Shown: piece by piece, positions 13,880 through 25,336 of the stretch
How the letters are laid out: every line of letters begins with the position of its first letter
Numbering within the stretch: the stretch's first letter is position 1
Assembly (NCBI RefSeq): GCF_964019385.1
Contig: NC_088646.1
Coordinates: 14,957,905-15,021,904, forward strand
Length of the DNA stretch: 64,000 bases
Direction: 5' to 3'
From: Sycon ciliatum
Taxonomy: Eukaryota; Porifera; Calcarea; Leucosolenida; Sycettidae
Translations under genes and position numbers: made by a program
Notes under the pieces: model-generated
Seen by the model: the letters and a program-made list of their open reading frames with translations, nothing else
Told to the model about the DNA's origin: nothing
The model's database searches: none

Positions 13880-16800
13880 CCCGTAGATGCCCCGCAGAGG
13901 CCTGCAAAGGCCCGCAGAGGCCCGCAGAAGCCCGCAGAGGCCCGCAGAAGCCCGCAAAGATATGCAAAAGCCAACAGAGGCCACGCAGAGGTCCCGCAGA
14001 GGCCCGCAGAGGCCCGCAGTGGCCCGCAAAGACCTGCAGAGCCCCGCAGAGGCCCCCCACAGGCCCGCAGAGGCCCGCAGAGGCACGCAGAGGCCCGCAG
14101 AGGCACGCTGAGGCCCGCAGAAATCCCCAGAGGCTCCGCAGAGGTCCCACAAAGGCCCCCAAAGGCTCACAGAGGCCCGCAGAGGCCCGCAGAGGCCCGC
14201 AGAGGCCCAAAAAGGCCCCGCACAGGCCCGCACAGGCCAGCAGAAGCCCGCAGAGGCCCCGCAAGGGCTGGGCAGAGGCCCGCAGAGGCTCGCACAGGCT
14301 CGAAAAGGCCCGCAAAAGCCCGCAGAGGCCCCGCACAGGCCCGCAGATGCCCACAGAGGTCCACAGAAGCACGCAGAGGCCCCGAAAAGGCCCGAAGAGG
14401 GCCGCAGAGGCCCCGCAGAGGCCTGGAGAGGCCCGCAGAGGCCAGCAGAAGCCCGCACAAGTCCGCAGACGCGCCGCAGAGGCCCGCAGAGACCCCGCAC
14501 TGGCCCGTAGAGGCCCGCAGATGCCCGCACAGGCCCCACAAAGGCCCGCAGAGGCACGCAGAGGCTCTGCAAAGGCCTGCATGGGCCCGCAGAGGCCCGC
14601 AGAGGCCCGCAGAAGCCCCGCAGAGGCTCGCAGCGACCCGGAGAGGCCCGCACAGGCCCGCAGGAGTTCGCAAAGGCCCCGCAAAGGCCCGCAGAGGACC
14701 GCAGAGGCCAGCAGAGACCCGCAGAGGCCCGCATTGGCACCACAGAGGCCCGCAAAGGTCCGCAGAGGCCCGCAGAGGCCCGCAGAGGCTCCGCACAGGC
14801 AACCAGAAGCCCGCAGAATCCCGCAAAGGCCCCGCAAAGGCCCGCAGAGGCCAACAGAGGACCGCAGAGGCCCCGCAAAGGCCGACAAAGGCCCGCAGAG
14901 GCCCGCTGAGGCCCCGCAGAGGTCCGCAGAGGCCCGCAGAAGCCCGCAGAGGCCCTGCAGAGGCCCGCAGAGGCCCTCAGAGGCCCGCGAGGGCCCGCAG
15001 AGGCTCCGCACAGGCCCGCAGAGGCCCGCAGAAGCCTGCCAAGGCCCGCAAAGCCCGCAGAGGCCCCGCAAAGGCCCGCAGAGGCCCGAAGAGGCCCGCA
15101 AAAGCCCGCAGGGGTCCAAAGAAGCCCACGGAGGCCCCCGCAGAGGCCCGCAGAGAACCGCAGAGGTCCCGCAGAGGCCCGCAGAAGGCCGCAGAGGCCC
15201 GCAGAGGCCCGCAGAGGCCCGCAGAGGCCCCGGAAAGGCCCGCAGAGGCCCGAAGAGGCCTCCATAGGCCGGCAGGTGCCCGCAGAGGCCCCACAGAGGT
15301 CCAAAGAGACCCGCAGCGGCCCCGCAAAGGCCCGCAAAGGCCCCGCAGAGGTCCGCAGAGGCCCGAAGAAGCCCGGAGTGGTCCAGCAAATCCCCGCAGA
15401 GGTCCGCACTGTCCCGCACAGGCCCCGTACAGGCCCGGAGAGGCCTGCAGGAGCCCGCAGAGGCCCGCAGAGGCCCGCAGAGGCCCGCAGAGGCCCGCAG
15501 AGGCCAGGAAAAGTCCAGAAAGGCTCCGCAGAGGCCCACAGCGGCCAGCGGAGGCCCGCAGAAGCCCCGCAAAGGCCCGAAAAGGCCCGCAGAGGCCCGC
15601 AGAGACCCCGCAAAGGCCCTTAGAGGCCCGGAGAGGCCCGCAGAGGCCCGCAGAGGCCCGCAGAGGCCTGCAGAGGTCGGCAGAGGCTCCGCACAGGCCC
15701 GCAGAGGCTCCGCACAGTCCCCGCAGAGACCCGCACAGGCCCGCAGAGGCCCGCAGGAGTGCGCAGAGGTCCCGCAAAGGCCCGCAGAGGCCCTGCAGAG
15801 GCCCGCAGAGGCCCGCAAAAGCCCAGAAAGCCGCAAAAAGCCCGCTGAGACCCGCAGAGACCCGCAGAGGCCCGCAGAGGTCCGCAGAGGCACCGCGGAA
15901 GTCCGCAGAGGTCCGCAGAGGCCCGCAGAGGTCCCGCACAGGCCCGCAGAGGCCCGCAGGAGCGCGCAGAGGTCCCGCAAAGGCCCGCAGAGGCCCGCAG
16001 ATGCCAGAGGCCCCGCAAAGGCCCGCAGAGATCCCGCTGAGATCCGAAGAGGCCCGCAGAGGCCCGCTGAGGCCCCGCAGAGGTCCGCAGAGGCCCGCAG
16101 AAGCCCCGCAAAGGCCCGCAGAGGTCCACAAGGGTCCGCAGAGGCCCGCAGAGAACGGCAGAGGCCCGCCGAGGCCCGCAGAAGCCCGGAAAGGCTCCGC
16201 AGAGGCCCACAGAGGCCCGCAGAGGCCCGCAGAGGCTCGCAGACTCCCCGCAAAGGCCCGCAGAGGTCCACAATGGTCCGCAGAGGCCCGCAGAGAACGG
16301 CAGAGGCCCGCCGAGGCCCGCAGAAGCCCGGAAAGGCTCCGCAGAGGCCCACAGAGGCCCGCAGAGGCCCGCAGAGGCTCGCAGACTCCCGCAGAGGCCC
16401 GCAAAGGCCCGCAGAGGCCCCACAGAGGTCCGCAGAGGCCCGCAGAGGCCCGCAGAAGCCCCGCAAAGGCTCGCAGAGGCCCACAGAAACCCGCAGAGGC
16501 CCGCAGAAGCCCCGTAAAGGCCCGCAGAGGCCCGCAGAGGCCCGAAGAGGCCTGCATAGGTCGGCAAAGGCCCGCAGAGTTCCGCAGAGACCCGCAGAGG
16601 CCCTCAGAGGCCCCGGAAAGGCCCGCAGAAGCCCGCAGAGGCCCGAAGAGGCCTGCATAGGCCGGCAGATGCCCGCCGAGGCCCCACAGAGGTCCAAAGA
16701 GACCCGCAGCGGCCCCCCAAAATCCCGCAAAGGCCCGCAGAGGCCCGCACAGGCTCGCAGAGGCCCGCAGAAGCCCTGCAGAGGTCCGAAGAGGTCCGCA

Positions 16801-17631
16801 GAGGCCCGCAGAGGGCCGCAGAGGCCCGCAAAGGTCCGGAACGGCTCCGCAAAGGCCCCCAGAGGCCCGCAGAGGCCCCGAGAAGTCCAGAAAGGCTCCC
16901 AAGAGGCCCACAGAGGCAAGCGGAGGCCCGCAGAAGCCCCGCAGAAGCCCCGAAAAGGCCCGCAGAGGCCCCGCAAAGGCCCCCCAAAGGCCCGCAGAGG
17001 CCCGCAGAGGCCCGCAGAGGCCCGCAGAGGCCCGCAGAGGCCCGCAGAGGCCCGCAGAGGCCCGCAGACGTCCGCAGAGGCCTGCAGTGGCCCGGAAAAG
17101 TCCAGAAAGGCTCCGCAGAGGCCCACAGAGGCCAGCGGAGGCCCGCAGAAGCCCCGCAAAGGCCCGAAAAGGCCAGCAAAGGCCCCCAGAGGCCCCGCAA
17201 AGACCCTAAGAGGCCCTAAGAGGCCCGCAGAGGCCCGCAGAGGCCCGCAGGGGCCCGCTGAGGCCAGCAAAGGCCCGCAGAGGCGCCGCACAGGCCCGCA
17301 GAGGCTCCGCACAGTCCCCGCAGAGGCCCGCACAGGCCCGCAGAGGCCCGCAGAGGCCCGCAGAGGTCCTCAGAGGCACCGCAAAGGCCCGCAGAGGCCC
17401 GCAGAGCCCCCGCAGAGGCCCGCAAAAGTCCGGAAAGGCTCCGCAAAGGCCCGCAGGGGCGCGCAGAGGCACGCAGAAGCCCCGCAAGGCCAGCAAAGGC
17501 CCGCAAAGGCCCGCAAAGGCCCGCAGAGGCCCGGAGAGGCCCCGCAAAGGCCCGCAGATACTCGCCGAGGCCCGCAAAAGTCCGGAAAGGCTCCGCAAGG
17601 GCCCTCAGGGGCCCGCAGAGGCCCGGAAAAG
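13880..17631 (+). repeat. GC-rich decamer array AGGCCCGCAG, left arm part 1
   Basis: Hundreds of tandem 10-bp units with consensus AGGCCCGCAG. Common variants are AGGCCCCGCAA (11 bp), AAGCCCGCAG, AGGTCCGCAG, AGGCTCCGCAG and AGGCCCACAG. The minus strand (CTGCGGGCCT) reads as a decapeptide in every frame because three units are 30 bp and contain no stop. This produces open frames of up to about 1160 codons, such as the one at 13842-17333 on the minus strand. Units of 9, 10 and 11 bp are mixed, so the frame is not preserved. I regard these frames as by-products of the repeat, not genes. Confidence 0.97.
16151..16395 (+). repeat. 142-bp direct duplication within the decamer array
   Basis: The block beginning GAGAACGGCAGAGGCCCGCC at 16151 is repeated from 16293. 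The shared block includes GAAAGGCTCCGCAGAGG and ends at AGGCTCGCAGACTCCC, whose AGACTCCC lies at 16241 and 16383. The constant offset of 142 bp shows amplification of multi-decamer blocks. Confidence 0.8.
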
Positions 17632-17797
17632 TCTGCGGGCATCAGTGGGCCTCTGCGGGCCTTTGCGGGACATCTGCGGGCCTTTTCCGGACTTTTGCGG
17701 GCCAGTGGGGACCTCTACGGGCCGCCCGGGCCTCTGCGGGCTTTTGTGGGGCCTCTGCGGGCCTTTACGGTGCCTCTCCGGGCCTCAGCGGGCTTTT
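17632..17797 (-). repeat. Inverted island in the left decamer array
   Basis: At about 17632 the units switch from GGCCCGCAGA to TCTGCGGGCC. They keep that orientation for about 165 bp and switch back at about 17798 (GCGGGCTTTTGAGGCCCACAG). This is the only stretch of the left arm in the orientation otherwise found at 30783-34063. It contains TTTTCCGGACTTTTGCGG, a unit typical of the 123-bp repeats. Confidence 0.92.
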
Positions 17798-19800
17798 GAG
17801 GCCCACAGAGGCCCCACAAAGGCCCGCAGTGGGCCGCAGAGCCCCGCAGAGGCCCGTAGAGGACCGGAAAAGTCCGGAAAGGCTCTGCAGAGGCCCGCAG
17901 AGGCCCACAGAGGCCCGCAGAAGCCCCCAAAGGGCCGCAAAGGGCCGCAGAGGCCCGCAGAGGCCCTCAGAGGACCGCAGAGGCCCTCGGAAGCCCACAG
18001 AGGCTCCGCTAAGACCCGCACAGGCCCGCACAGGCCCGCAGAGGCCCCGCAGAGGTCCGCAGAGGTCCGCAGAGGCCGGCAAAGCCCCGCAGAGGCCCGC
18101 AGAGGCCCGCAGAGGCCCGCAGAGGCCCGCAGAGGCCCGCAAAGGTCCGGAAGGCTCCGTAAAGGCCCGCAGAGGCCCGCAGAGACCCGGAAAAGTCCAA
18201 AAAGGCTCCGCAGAGGCCCACAGAGGCCCGCGGAGGTCCGCAGAAGCCCCGCAAAGGCCCGAAATGGCCCGCAGAGGCCCACAGAGGCCCCGCAAAGGCC
18301 CTCAGAGGCCCGCAGAGGCCCGCAGAGGCCCGCAGAGGCCCGCAGAGGCCCGCAGAGGCCCGCAGAGGCCCGCTGAGGCCAGCAGAGGCTCCGCAAAGGC
18401 CCGCAGAGGCCCGCACTGGCCCGCAGAGGCCCCACAAAGACCCGCAGAGGCCCGCAGATCCCCCGCAGGGCCCACAAAAGCCCGGAAAGACGCGCAGAGG
18501 CCCACAGAAGCCCCGCAAGGCCCGCAAAAGCCCGCAAAAGCCCGGAGAGGCCCCGCAAAGGCCTGCAGAGGCACGCAGATACTCGTAGAGGCCCGCAAAG
18601 GTCCGGATAGGCTCCGCAACGGCCCGCAGAGGCCCCCAGAGCCCCGCAGAGGCCCGCAAAAGTCCGGAAAGGCTCCGCAAAGGCCCGCAGAAGCCTGCAG
18701 AAGCCCTGCAAAGGCCCCAAGAGGCCCCACAAAGGCCCGCAGAGGTCCGGAAGGCCCTACAGAGGCCCCACCAAGGCCCGCAAAGGCCCGGAGAGCCCGC
18801 AGAGGTCCCCACTGGCCCGCAAAAGTCCGGAAAAGGCCCGCAGAGGTCCCGCAAAGGCCCGCAGAGGCCCACAGATGCCCGTAGAGGCTTCATAGGCTCC
18901 CCAAAGGCCCGCAGAGGCCCAGGAAAGGCCAGAAGGGCTCCGCAGAGGCCCACAGAAGCCCCCTAAAGGCCCGCAAAGGCCCGTAGAGGCCCGCAGAGGC
19001 CTCGCAAAGGGCCGCTGAGGCCTGCAGAGGCCCCACAAAGGCCCGCAGAGGCCCGAAAATGCCCCCAGAGGCCCCACAAAGGCCCGCAGAGGCCCGGAAA
19101 GCCCCGCGGAGATCAGCACAGGCCCGCAAAAGTCCAGAAAGGCTCCGCAAAGGCCCGCAGAGGCCCGCAGAGACCCGCAGAGGCCCGTAGAAGCCCCGCA
19201 AAGGCACGCAAAGACAGGCAGAGGCACCGCAAAGTCCTGCAAAAGTCCGGAAAGGCCCGCAAAAGTCGGAAAAGGCTCCGCAAAGGCCCGCATAGGCCCG
19301 CAGAGGCCCGCAGAAGCTCCGCAAAGCCCCCCAAAGGCTCGCAAAGACCCGCAGAGGCCCCGCAAAGGCACGCAAAAGTCCGCCAAGGCCCGCAAAAGTC
19401 CGAAAAGGCTCCGCAAAGGCCCGCAGAGGCCCGCAGAGGCCCACAGAGGCCCGCAGTAGCCCCGCAAAGGCCCGCAAAGTCCTGCAGAGGCCCCGCAAAG
19501 GCCCGCAAATGTCCGGAAAGGCCGACAAAAGTCCAGAAAGGCTCCGCAAAGGCTCGCAGAGGCCCACAGAGTCCAGCAGAAGCCTCCAAAGGCTCGCAAA
19601 GACCCGCAGAGGCCCCGCAAATGCACGCAAAAGTCCGGAAAGGCCCGCAAAAGTCCGGAAAGGCTCCGCAAAGGCCCGCAGAGGCCCGCAGAGGCCCGCA
19701 CAGAGGCTCCGCACAGCCCGCAGAGGTCCGCACAGGCCAGCATTGGCCCGCAGACGCCCTGAAAAGTCCGGAAAGGCCCGCAAAAGTCCGGAAAGGCTCC
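17798..19800 (+). repeat. GC-rich decamer array AGGCCCGCAG, left arm part 2
   Basis: This continues the decamer array. Towards the right it increasingly includes AAAGTCCGGA units (AAAAGTCCGGAAAGGCTCCG from about 18655 and densely from 19130), which become the fixed AT-richer part of the 123-bp repeat. It is therefore a transition zone between the simple decamer and the higher-order repeat. Confidence 0.94.
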
Positions 19801-22213
19801 GAAAGGCCTGCAGAGGCACCCCAGAGACCCGTAGAGTCCCGTAGAGGCCCCCAGAGGCCCCGCAAAAAGTCCGGAAAAGTCCGGAAAGGCCCGCAAAAGT
19901 CCGGAAAGGCTCCGAAAGGCCTGCAGAGGCCCGCAGAAGCATCCCAGAGACCCGTAGTGTCCCGTAGAGGCCCCAGAGGCCCCCCAAAAAGTCCGGAAAA
20001 GTCCGGAAAGGCCCGCAAAAGTCCGGAAAGGCTCCGAAAGGCCTGCAGAGGCCCGCAGAGGCACCCCGAGAACCGTAGTGTCCCGTAGAGGCCCCCAGAG
20101 GCCCCGACAAAGTTCCGGAAAGTCCGCAAAAGTCCGGAAAGGCTCCGAAAAGGCCTGTAGAGGCCCGCAGAGGCACCCCAGAGAACCGTAGTGTCCCGTA
20201 GAGGCCCCCAGAGGCCCCGACAAAATTCCGGAAAAGTCCGGAAAGTCCGGAAAAGTACGGAAAGGCTCCGAAAAGGCCTGCAGAGGCCCGCAGAGGCACC
20301 CCAGAGAACCGTAGTGTCCCGTAGAGGCCCCCAGAGGCCCCGACAAAATTCCGGAAAAGTCCGGAAAGTCCGGAAAAGTCCGGAAAGGCTCCGAAAAGGC
20401 CTGCAGAGGCCCGCAGAGGCACCCCAGAGAACCGTAGTGTCCCGTAGAGGCCCCCAGAGGCCCCGACAAAATTCCGGAAAAGTCCGGAAAGTCCGGAAAA
20501 GTACGGAAAGGCTCCGAAAAGGCCTGCAGAGGCCCGCAGAGGCACCCCAGAGAACCGTAGTGTCCCGTAGAGGCCCCCAGAGGCCCCGACAAAATTCCGG
20601 AAAAGTCCGGAAAGTCCGGAAAAGTCCGGAAAGGCTCCGAAAAGGCCTGCAGAGGCCCGCAGAGGCACCCCAGAGAACCGTAGTGTCCCGTAGAGGCCCC
20701 CAGAGGCCCCGACAAAATTCCGGAAAAGTCCGGAAAGTCCGGAAAAGTCCGGAAAGGCTCCGAAAAGGCCTGCAGAGGCCCGCAGAGGCACCCCAGAGAA
20801 CCGTAGTGTCCCGTAGAGGCCCCCAGAGGCCCCGACAAAATTCCGGAAAGTCCGGAAAGTCCGGAAAAGTCCGGAAAGGCTCCGAAAAGGCCTGCAGAGG
20901 CCCGCAGAGGCACCCCAGAGAACCGTAGTGTCCCGTAGAGGCCCCCAGAGGCCCCGACAAAATTCCTGAAAAGTCCGGAAAGTCCGGAAAGGCTCCGAAA
21001 AGGCCTGCAGAGGCCCGCAGAGGCACCCCAGTGAACCGTAGTGTCCCGTAGAGGCCCCCAGAGGCCCCGACAAAATTCCGGAAAAGTCCGGAAAGTCCGG
21101 AAAAGTCCGGAAAGGCTCCGAAAAGGCCTGCAGAGGCCCGCAGAGGCACCCCAGAGAACCGTAGTGTCCCGTAGAGGCCCCCAGAGGCCCCGACAAAATT
21201 CCGGAAAAGTCCGGAAAGTCCGGAAAAGTCCGGAAAGGCTCCGAAAAGGCCTGCAGAGGCCCGCAGAGGCACCCCAGAGAACCGTAGTGTCCCGTAGAGG
21301 CCCCCAGAGGCCCCGACAAAATTCCGGAAAAGTCCGGAAAGTCCGGAAAAGTCCGGAAAGTCCGGAAAGGCTCCGAAAAGGCCTGCAGAGGCCCGCAGAG
21401 GCACCCCAGTGAACCGTAGTGTCCCGTAGAGGCCCCCAGAGGCCCCGACAAAATTCCGGAAAAGTCCGGAAAGTCCGGAAAAGTCCGGAAAGGCTCCGAA
21501 AAGGCCTGCAGAGGCCCGCAGAGGCACCCCAGAGAACCGTAGTGTCCCGTAGAGGCCCCCAGAGGCCCCGACAAAATTCCGGAAAAGTCCGGAAAGTCCG
21601 GAAAAGTCCGGAAAGGCTCCGAAAAGGCCTGCAGAGGCCCGCAGAGGCACCCCAGAGAACCGTAGTGTCCCGTAGAGGCCCCCAGAGGCCCCGACAAAAT
21701 TCCGGGAAAGCCCGGAAAGTCCGGAAAAGTCCGGAAAGGCTCCGAAAAGGCCTGCAGAGGCCCGCAGAGGCACCCCAGAGAACCGTAGTGTCCCGTAGAG
21801 GCCCCCAGAGGCCCCGACAAAATTCCGGAAAAGTCCGGAAAGTCCGGAAAAGTCCGGAAAGGCTCCGAAAAGGCCTGCAGAGGCCCGCAGAGGCACCCCA
21901 GAGAACCGTAGTGTCCCGTAGAGGCCCCCAGAGGCCCCGACAAAATTCGGGAAAAGTCCGGAAAGTCCGGAAAAGTCCGGAAAGGCTCCGAAAAGGCCTG
22001 CAGAGGCCCGCAGAGGCCCGCAGAGGCACCCCAGTGAACCGTAGTGTCCCGTAGAGGCCCCCAGAGGCCCCGACAAAATTCCGGAAAAGTCCGGAAAGTC
22101 CGGAAAAGTCCGGAAAGGCTCCGAAAAGGCCTGCAGAGGCCCGCAGAGGCACCCCAGAGAACCGTAGTGTCCCGTAGAGGCCCCCAGAGGCCCCGACAAA
22201 ATTCCGGAAAAGT
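19800..22213 (+). repeat. 123-bp higher-order repeat, left arm
   Basis: About 19-20 units. The landmark GTGTCCCGTAGAGGCCCCCA lies at 20191 and 20314, exactly 123 bp apart, and recurs through the array. Each unit can be read as about twelve decamer-like pieces plus 4 bp: AAAATTCCGG, AAAAGTCCGG, AAAGTCCGG, AAAAGTCCGG, AAAGGCTCCG, AAAAGGCCTG, then CAGAGGCCCG, CAGAGGCACC, CCAGAGAACC, GTAGTGTCCC, GTAGAGGCCC and CCAGAGGCCC, with CGAC. The first units (19800-20100) keep decamer-like CCCCGCAAAAAG instead of CCCGACAAAATT. Single-base indels (for example near 20847 and 20968) break the frame, so open frames across it are not evidence for a protein. Confidence 0.97.
21005..21590 (+). repeat. 123-bp repeat block also present inverted in the right arm
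   Basis: This block includes a unit with an extra GTCCGGAAA near 21350 and two flanking CAGTGAACC variants (near 21030 and 21410). The same combination occurs in inverse orientation at about 28045-28640, and the translations of 21041-21412 (+) and 28219-28590 (-) are identical. Private variants in the same order mark it as a shared block, not independent repeats. Confidence 0.85.
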
Positions 22214-22877
22214 CATGAATGTACATGAATGTACAATGAATGTACATGAATGTACATGAATGTACATGAATGTACATGAATGTACATGAATGTACATGAA
22301 TGTACATGAATGTACATGAATGTACATGAATGTACATGAATGTACATAAATGTACGAATGAATGTGAATGAATGTACATGAATGTAAATGAATCTTCATG
22401 AATGTAAATGAATGTACATGAATGTACATGAATGTACATGAATGTACATGAATGTACATGAATGTACATGAATGTACATGAATGTACATGAATGTACATG
22501 AATGTACATGAATGTACATGAATGTACATGAATGTACATGAATGTACATGAATGTACATGAATGTACATGAATGTACACATGAATGTAAATGAATGTACA
22601 TGGATGTAAATGAATCTTCATGAATGTAAATGAATGAACATGAATGAAAATGAATGGACATGAATGTACATGAATGTACATGAATGTACATGAATGTACA
22701 TGAATGTACGAATCTACATGAATGTACATCAATGTACATGAATGTATATGATTATACATAAATGTACATTCATGTACATGAATGTACACGAATGTACATG
22801 AATGTACATGAATGTACATGAATGTACATGAATGTACATGAATGTACATGAATGTACATGAATGTACATGAATGTAA
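22214..22877 (-). repeat. ATGAATGTAC decamer array, inverted flank of the centre
   Basis: The 123-bp array stops abruptly inside a unit (CCGGAAAAGTC at about 22213) and is followed by tandem ATGAATGTAC units, the reverse of the TTCATGTACA units to the right. Imperfect stretches occur at 22345-22400 and 22580-22770 (AATGAATCTTCATGAATG, ATGAATGGAC). Stop codons interrupt every + frame, while the minus strand reads as a MYIHVHSCTF-type repeat. Confidence 0.95.
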
Positions 22878-23335
22878 ATGAATTCATTCATTTCTTCATT
22901 CATGTACATTCATATTTTCATTCATGTACATTCATTTCTTCATTCATGTAGATTCATTTCTTTATTCATGTACATTCATTTCTTCATTCATGTACATTCA
23001 TTTCTTCATTCATGTACATTCATTTCTTCATTCATGTTCCTTCATTTCTTCATTCATGGCCATTAATTTCTTAATTCATGTTCATTCATTTCTTCGCTCA
23101 TGTTCATTAATTTCTTCACTCATGTACATTCATTTCTACACTCATGTACATTCATTTCCTCATTCATGAACATTCATTTCTTCAATCATTAACATTCCTT
23201 CATTCATTAACATTCCTTCATTCATGAATATTCATTTCTTTATTCATGTACATTCAATTCTTCATTCATGTGCATTCATTTCTTTAGTCATGACCATTCA
23301 TTTCTTCGTTCATGTCCATTTATTTTTTCAATCAT
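22878..23335 (+). repeat. 22-bp-period degenerate segment of the central array
   Basis: Units of 22 bp (TTCATTTCTTCATTCATGTACA) recur, for example at 22931 and 22953, with many substitutions (GTTCC, GACC, AACATTCCTTCA). It is the most diverged part of the central array and lies at the first orientation switch. Confidence 0.85.
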
Positions 23336-23440
23336 GTACATTCATGTACATGAATGTACATTCATGTACATGAATGTACATTCATGTACATGAATGTACA
23401 TTCATGTACATGAATGTACATTCATGTACATGAATGTACA
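23336..23440. repeat. 20-bp self-complementary repeat at the orientation switch
   Basis: Alternating direct and inverted decamers give ATTCATGTACATGAATGTAC units of 20 bp, about five copies. Each contains the perfect palindromes ATTCATGTACATGAAT and ATGTACAT, so either strand of this segment can fold on itself repeatedly. Confidence 0.93.
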
Positions 23441-25336
23441 TTCATGTACATTCATGTACATTCATGTACATTCATGTACATTCATGTACATTCATGTACA
23501 TTCATGTACATTCATGTACATTCATGTACATTCATGTACATTCATGTACATTCATGTACATTCATGTACATTCATGTACATTCATGTACATTCATGTACA
23601 TTCATGTACATTCATGTACATTCATGTACATTCATGTACATTCATGTACATTCATGTACATTCATGTACATTCATGTACATTCATGTACATTCATGTACA
23701 TTCATGTACATTCATGTACATTCATGTACATTCATGTACATTCATGTACATTCATGTACATTCATGTACATTCATGTACATTCATGTACATTCATGTACA
23801 TTCATGTACATTCATGTACATTCATGTACATTCATTAACATTCATGTACATTCATGTACATTCATGTACATTCATTTAAATTCATGTACATTCATGTACA
23901 TTCATGTACATTCATGTACATTCATGTACATTCATGTACATTCATGTACATTCATGTACATTCATGTACATTCATGTACATTCATGTACATTCATGTACA
24001 TTCATGTACATTCATGTACATTCATGTACATTTATGTACATTCATGTACATTCATGTACATTCATTTACATTCATGTACATTCATGTACATTCATGTACA
24101 TTCATGTACATTCATGTACATTCATGTACATTCATGTACATTCATGTACATTCATGTACATTCATGTACATTCATGTACATTCATTTACATTCATGTACA
24201 TTCATGTACATTCATGTACATTCATGTACATTCATGTACATTCATGTACATTCATGTACATTCATGTACATTCATGTACATTCATGTACATTCATGTACA
24301 TTCATGTACATTCATGTACATTCATGTACATTCATGTACATTCATGTACATTCATGTACATTCATGTACATTCATGTACATTCATGTACATTCATGTACA
24401 TTCATGTACATTCATGTACATTCATTTACATTCATGTACATTGTACATTAATTTACATTCATGTACACTCATGTACATTCATGTACATTCATGTACATTC
24501 ATGTACACTCATGTACATTCATGTACAATCTGGTACATTCATGTACATTCATGTACAATCATGTACATTCATGTACATTCATGTACATTCATGTACATTC
24601 ATGTACATTCATGTACATTCATGTACATGAATGTACATTCATGTACATGAATGTACATTCATGTACTTTCATGTACATTCATGTACATTCATGTACATTC
24701 ATGTACATGAATGTACATTCATGTACATTCATGTACATTCATGTACATTCATGTACATTCATGTACATTCATGTACATTCATGTACATTCATGTACATTC
24801 ATGTACATTCATGTACATTCATGTACATTCATGTACATTCATGTACATTCATATACATTCATGTACATTCATGTACATTCATGTACATTCATGTACATTC
24901 ATGTACATTCATGTACATTCATGTACATTCATATACATTCATGTACATTCATGTACATTCATGTACATTCATGTACATTCATGTACATTCATGTACATTC
25001 ATGTACATTCATGTACATTCATGTACATTCATGTACATTCATGTACATTCATGTACATTCATGTACATTCATGTACATTCATGTACATTCATGTACATTC
25101 ATGTACATTCATGTACATTCATGTACATTCATGTACATTCATGTACATTCATGTACATTCATGTACATTCATGTACGTTCATGTACATTCATGTACGTTC
25201 ATGTACATTCATGTACATTCATGTACATTCATGTACATTCATGTACATTCATGTACATTCATGTACATTCATGTACATTCATGTACATTCATGTACATTC
25301 ATGTACTTTCATGTACATTCATGTACATTCATGTAC
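23441..25336 (+). repeat. TTCATGTACA decamer array, central block
   Basis: About 190 near-perfect tandem copies of a 10-bp unit containing the palindromes TGTACA and CATG. Changes are scattered (TTCATTTACA, TTTATGTACA, TTCATATACA), with one register shift near 24440-24460 and short inverted pieces near 24626-24650 and 24706. All three + frames are open and give the same decapeptide FMYIHVHSCT, a consequence of a stop-free 10-bp unit. Confidence 0.97.

Noticed and set aside
13842-17333. Open frame of about 1160 codons on the minus strand through the decamer array, repeating GPLRASAGLC
   Set aside because: A stop-free 10-bp unit is open in every frame. Units of 9, 10 and 11 bp are mixed without selection for frame, and there is no conserved domain, splice structure or unique sequence.
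23414-24451. Open frames of up to about 345 codons rich in MYIHVHSCTF
   Set aside because: Direct translation of the TTCATGTACA decamer. All three frames give the same decapeptide, so openness carries no information.
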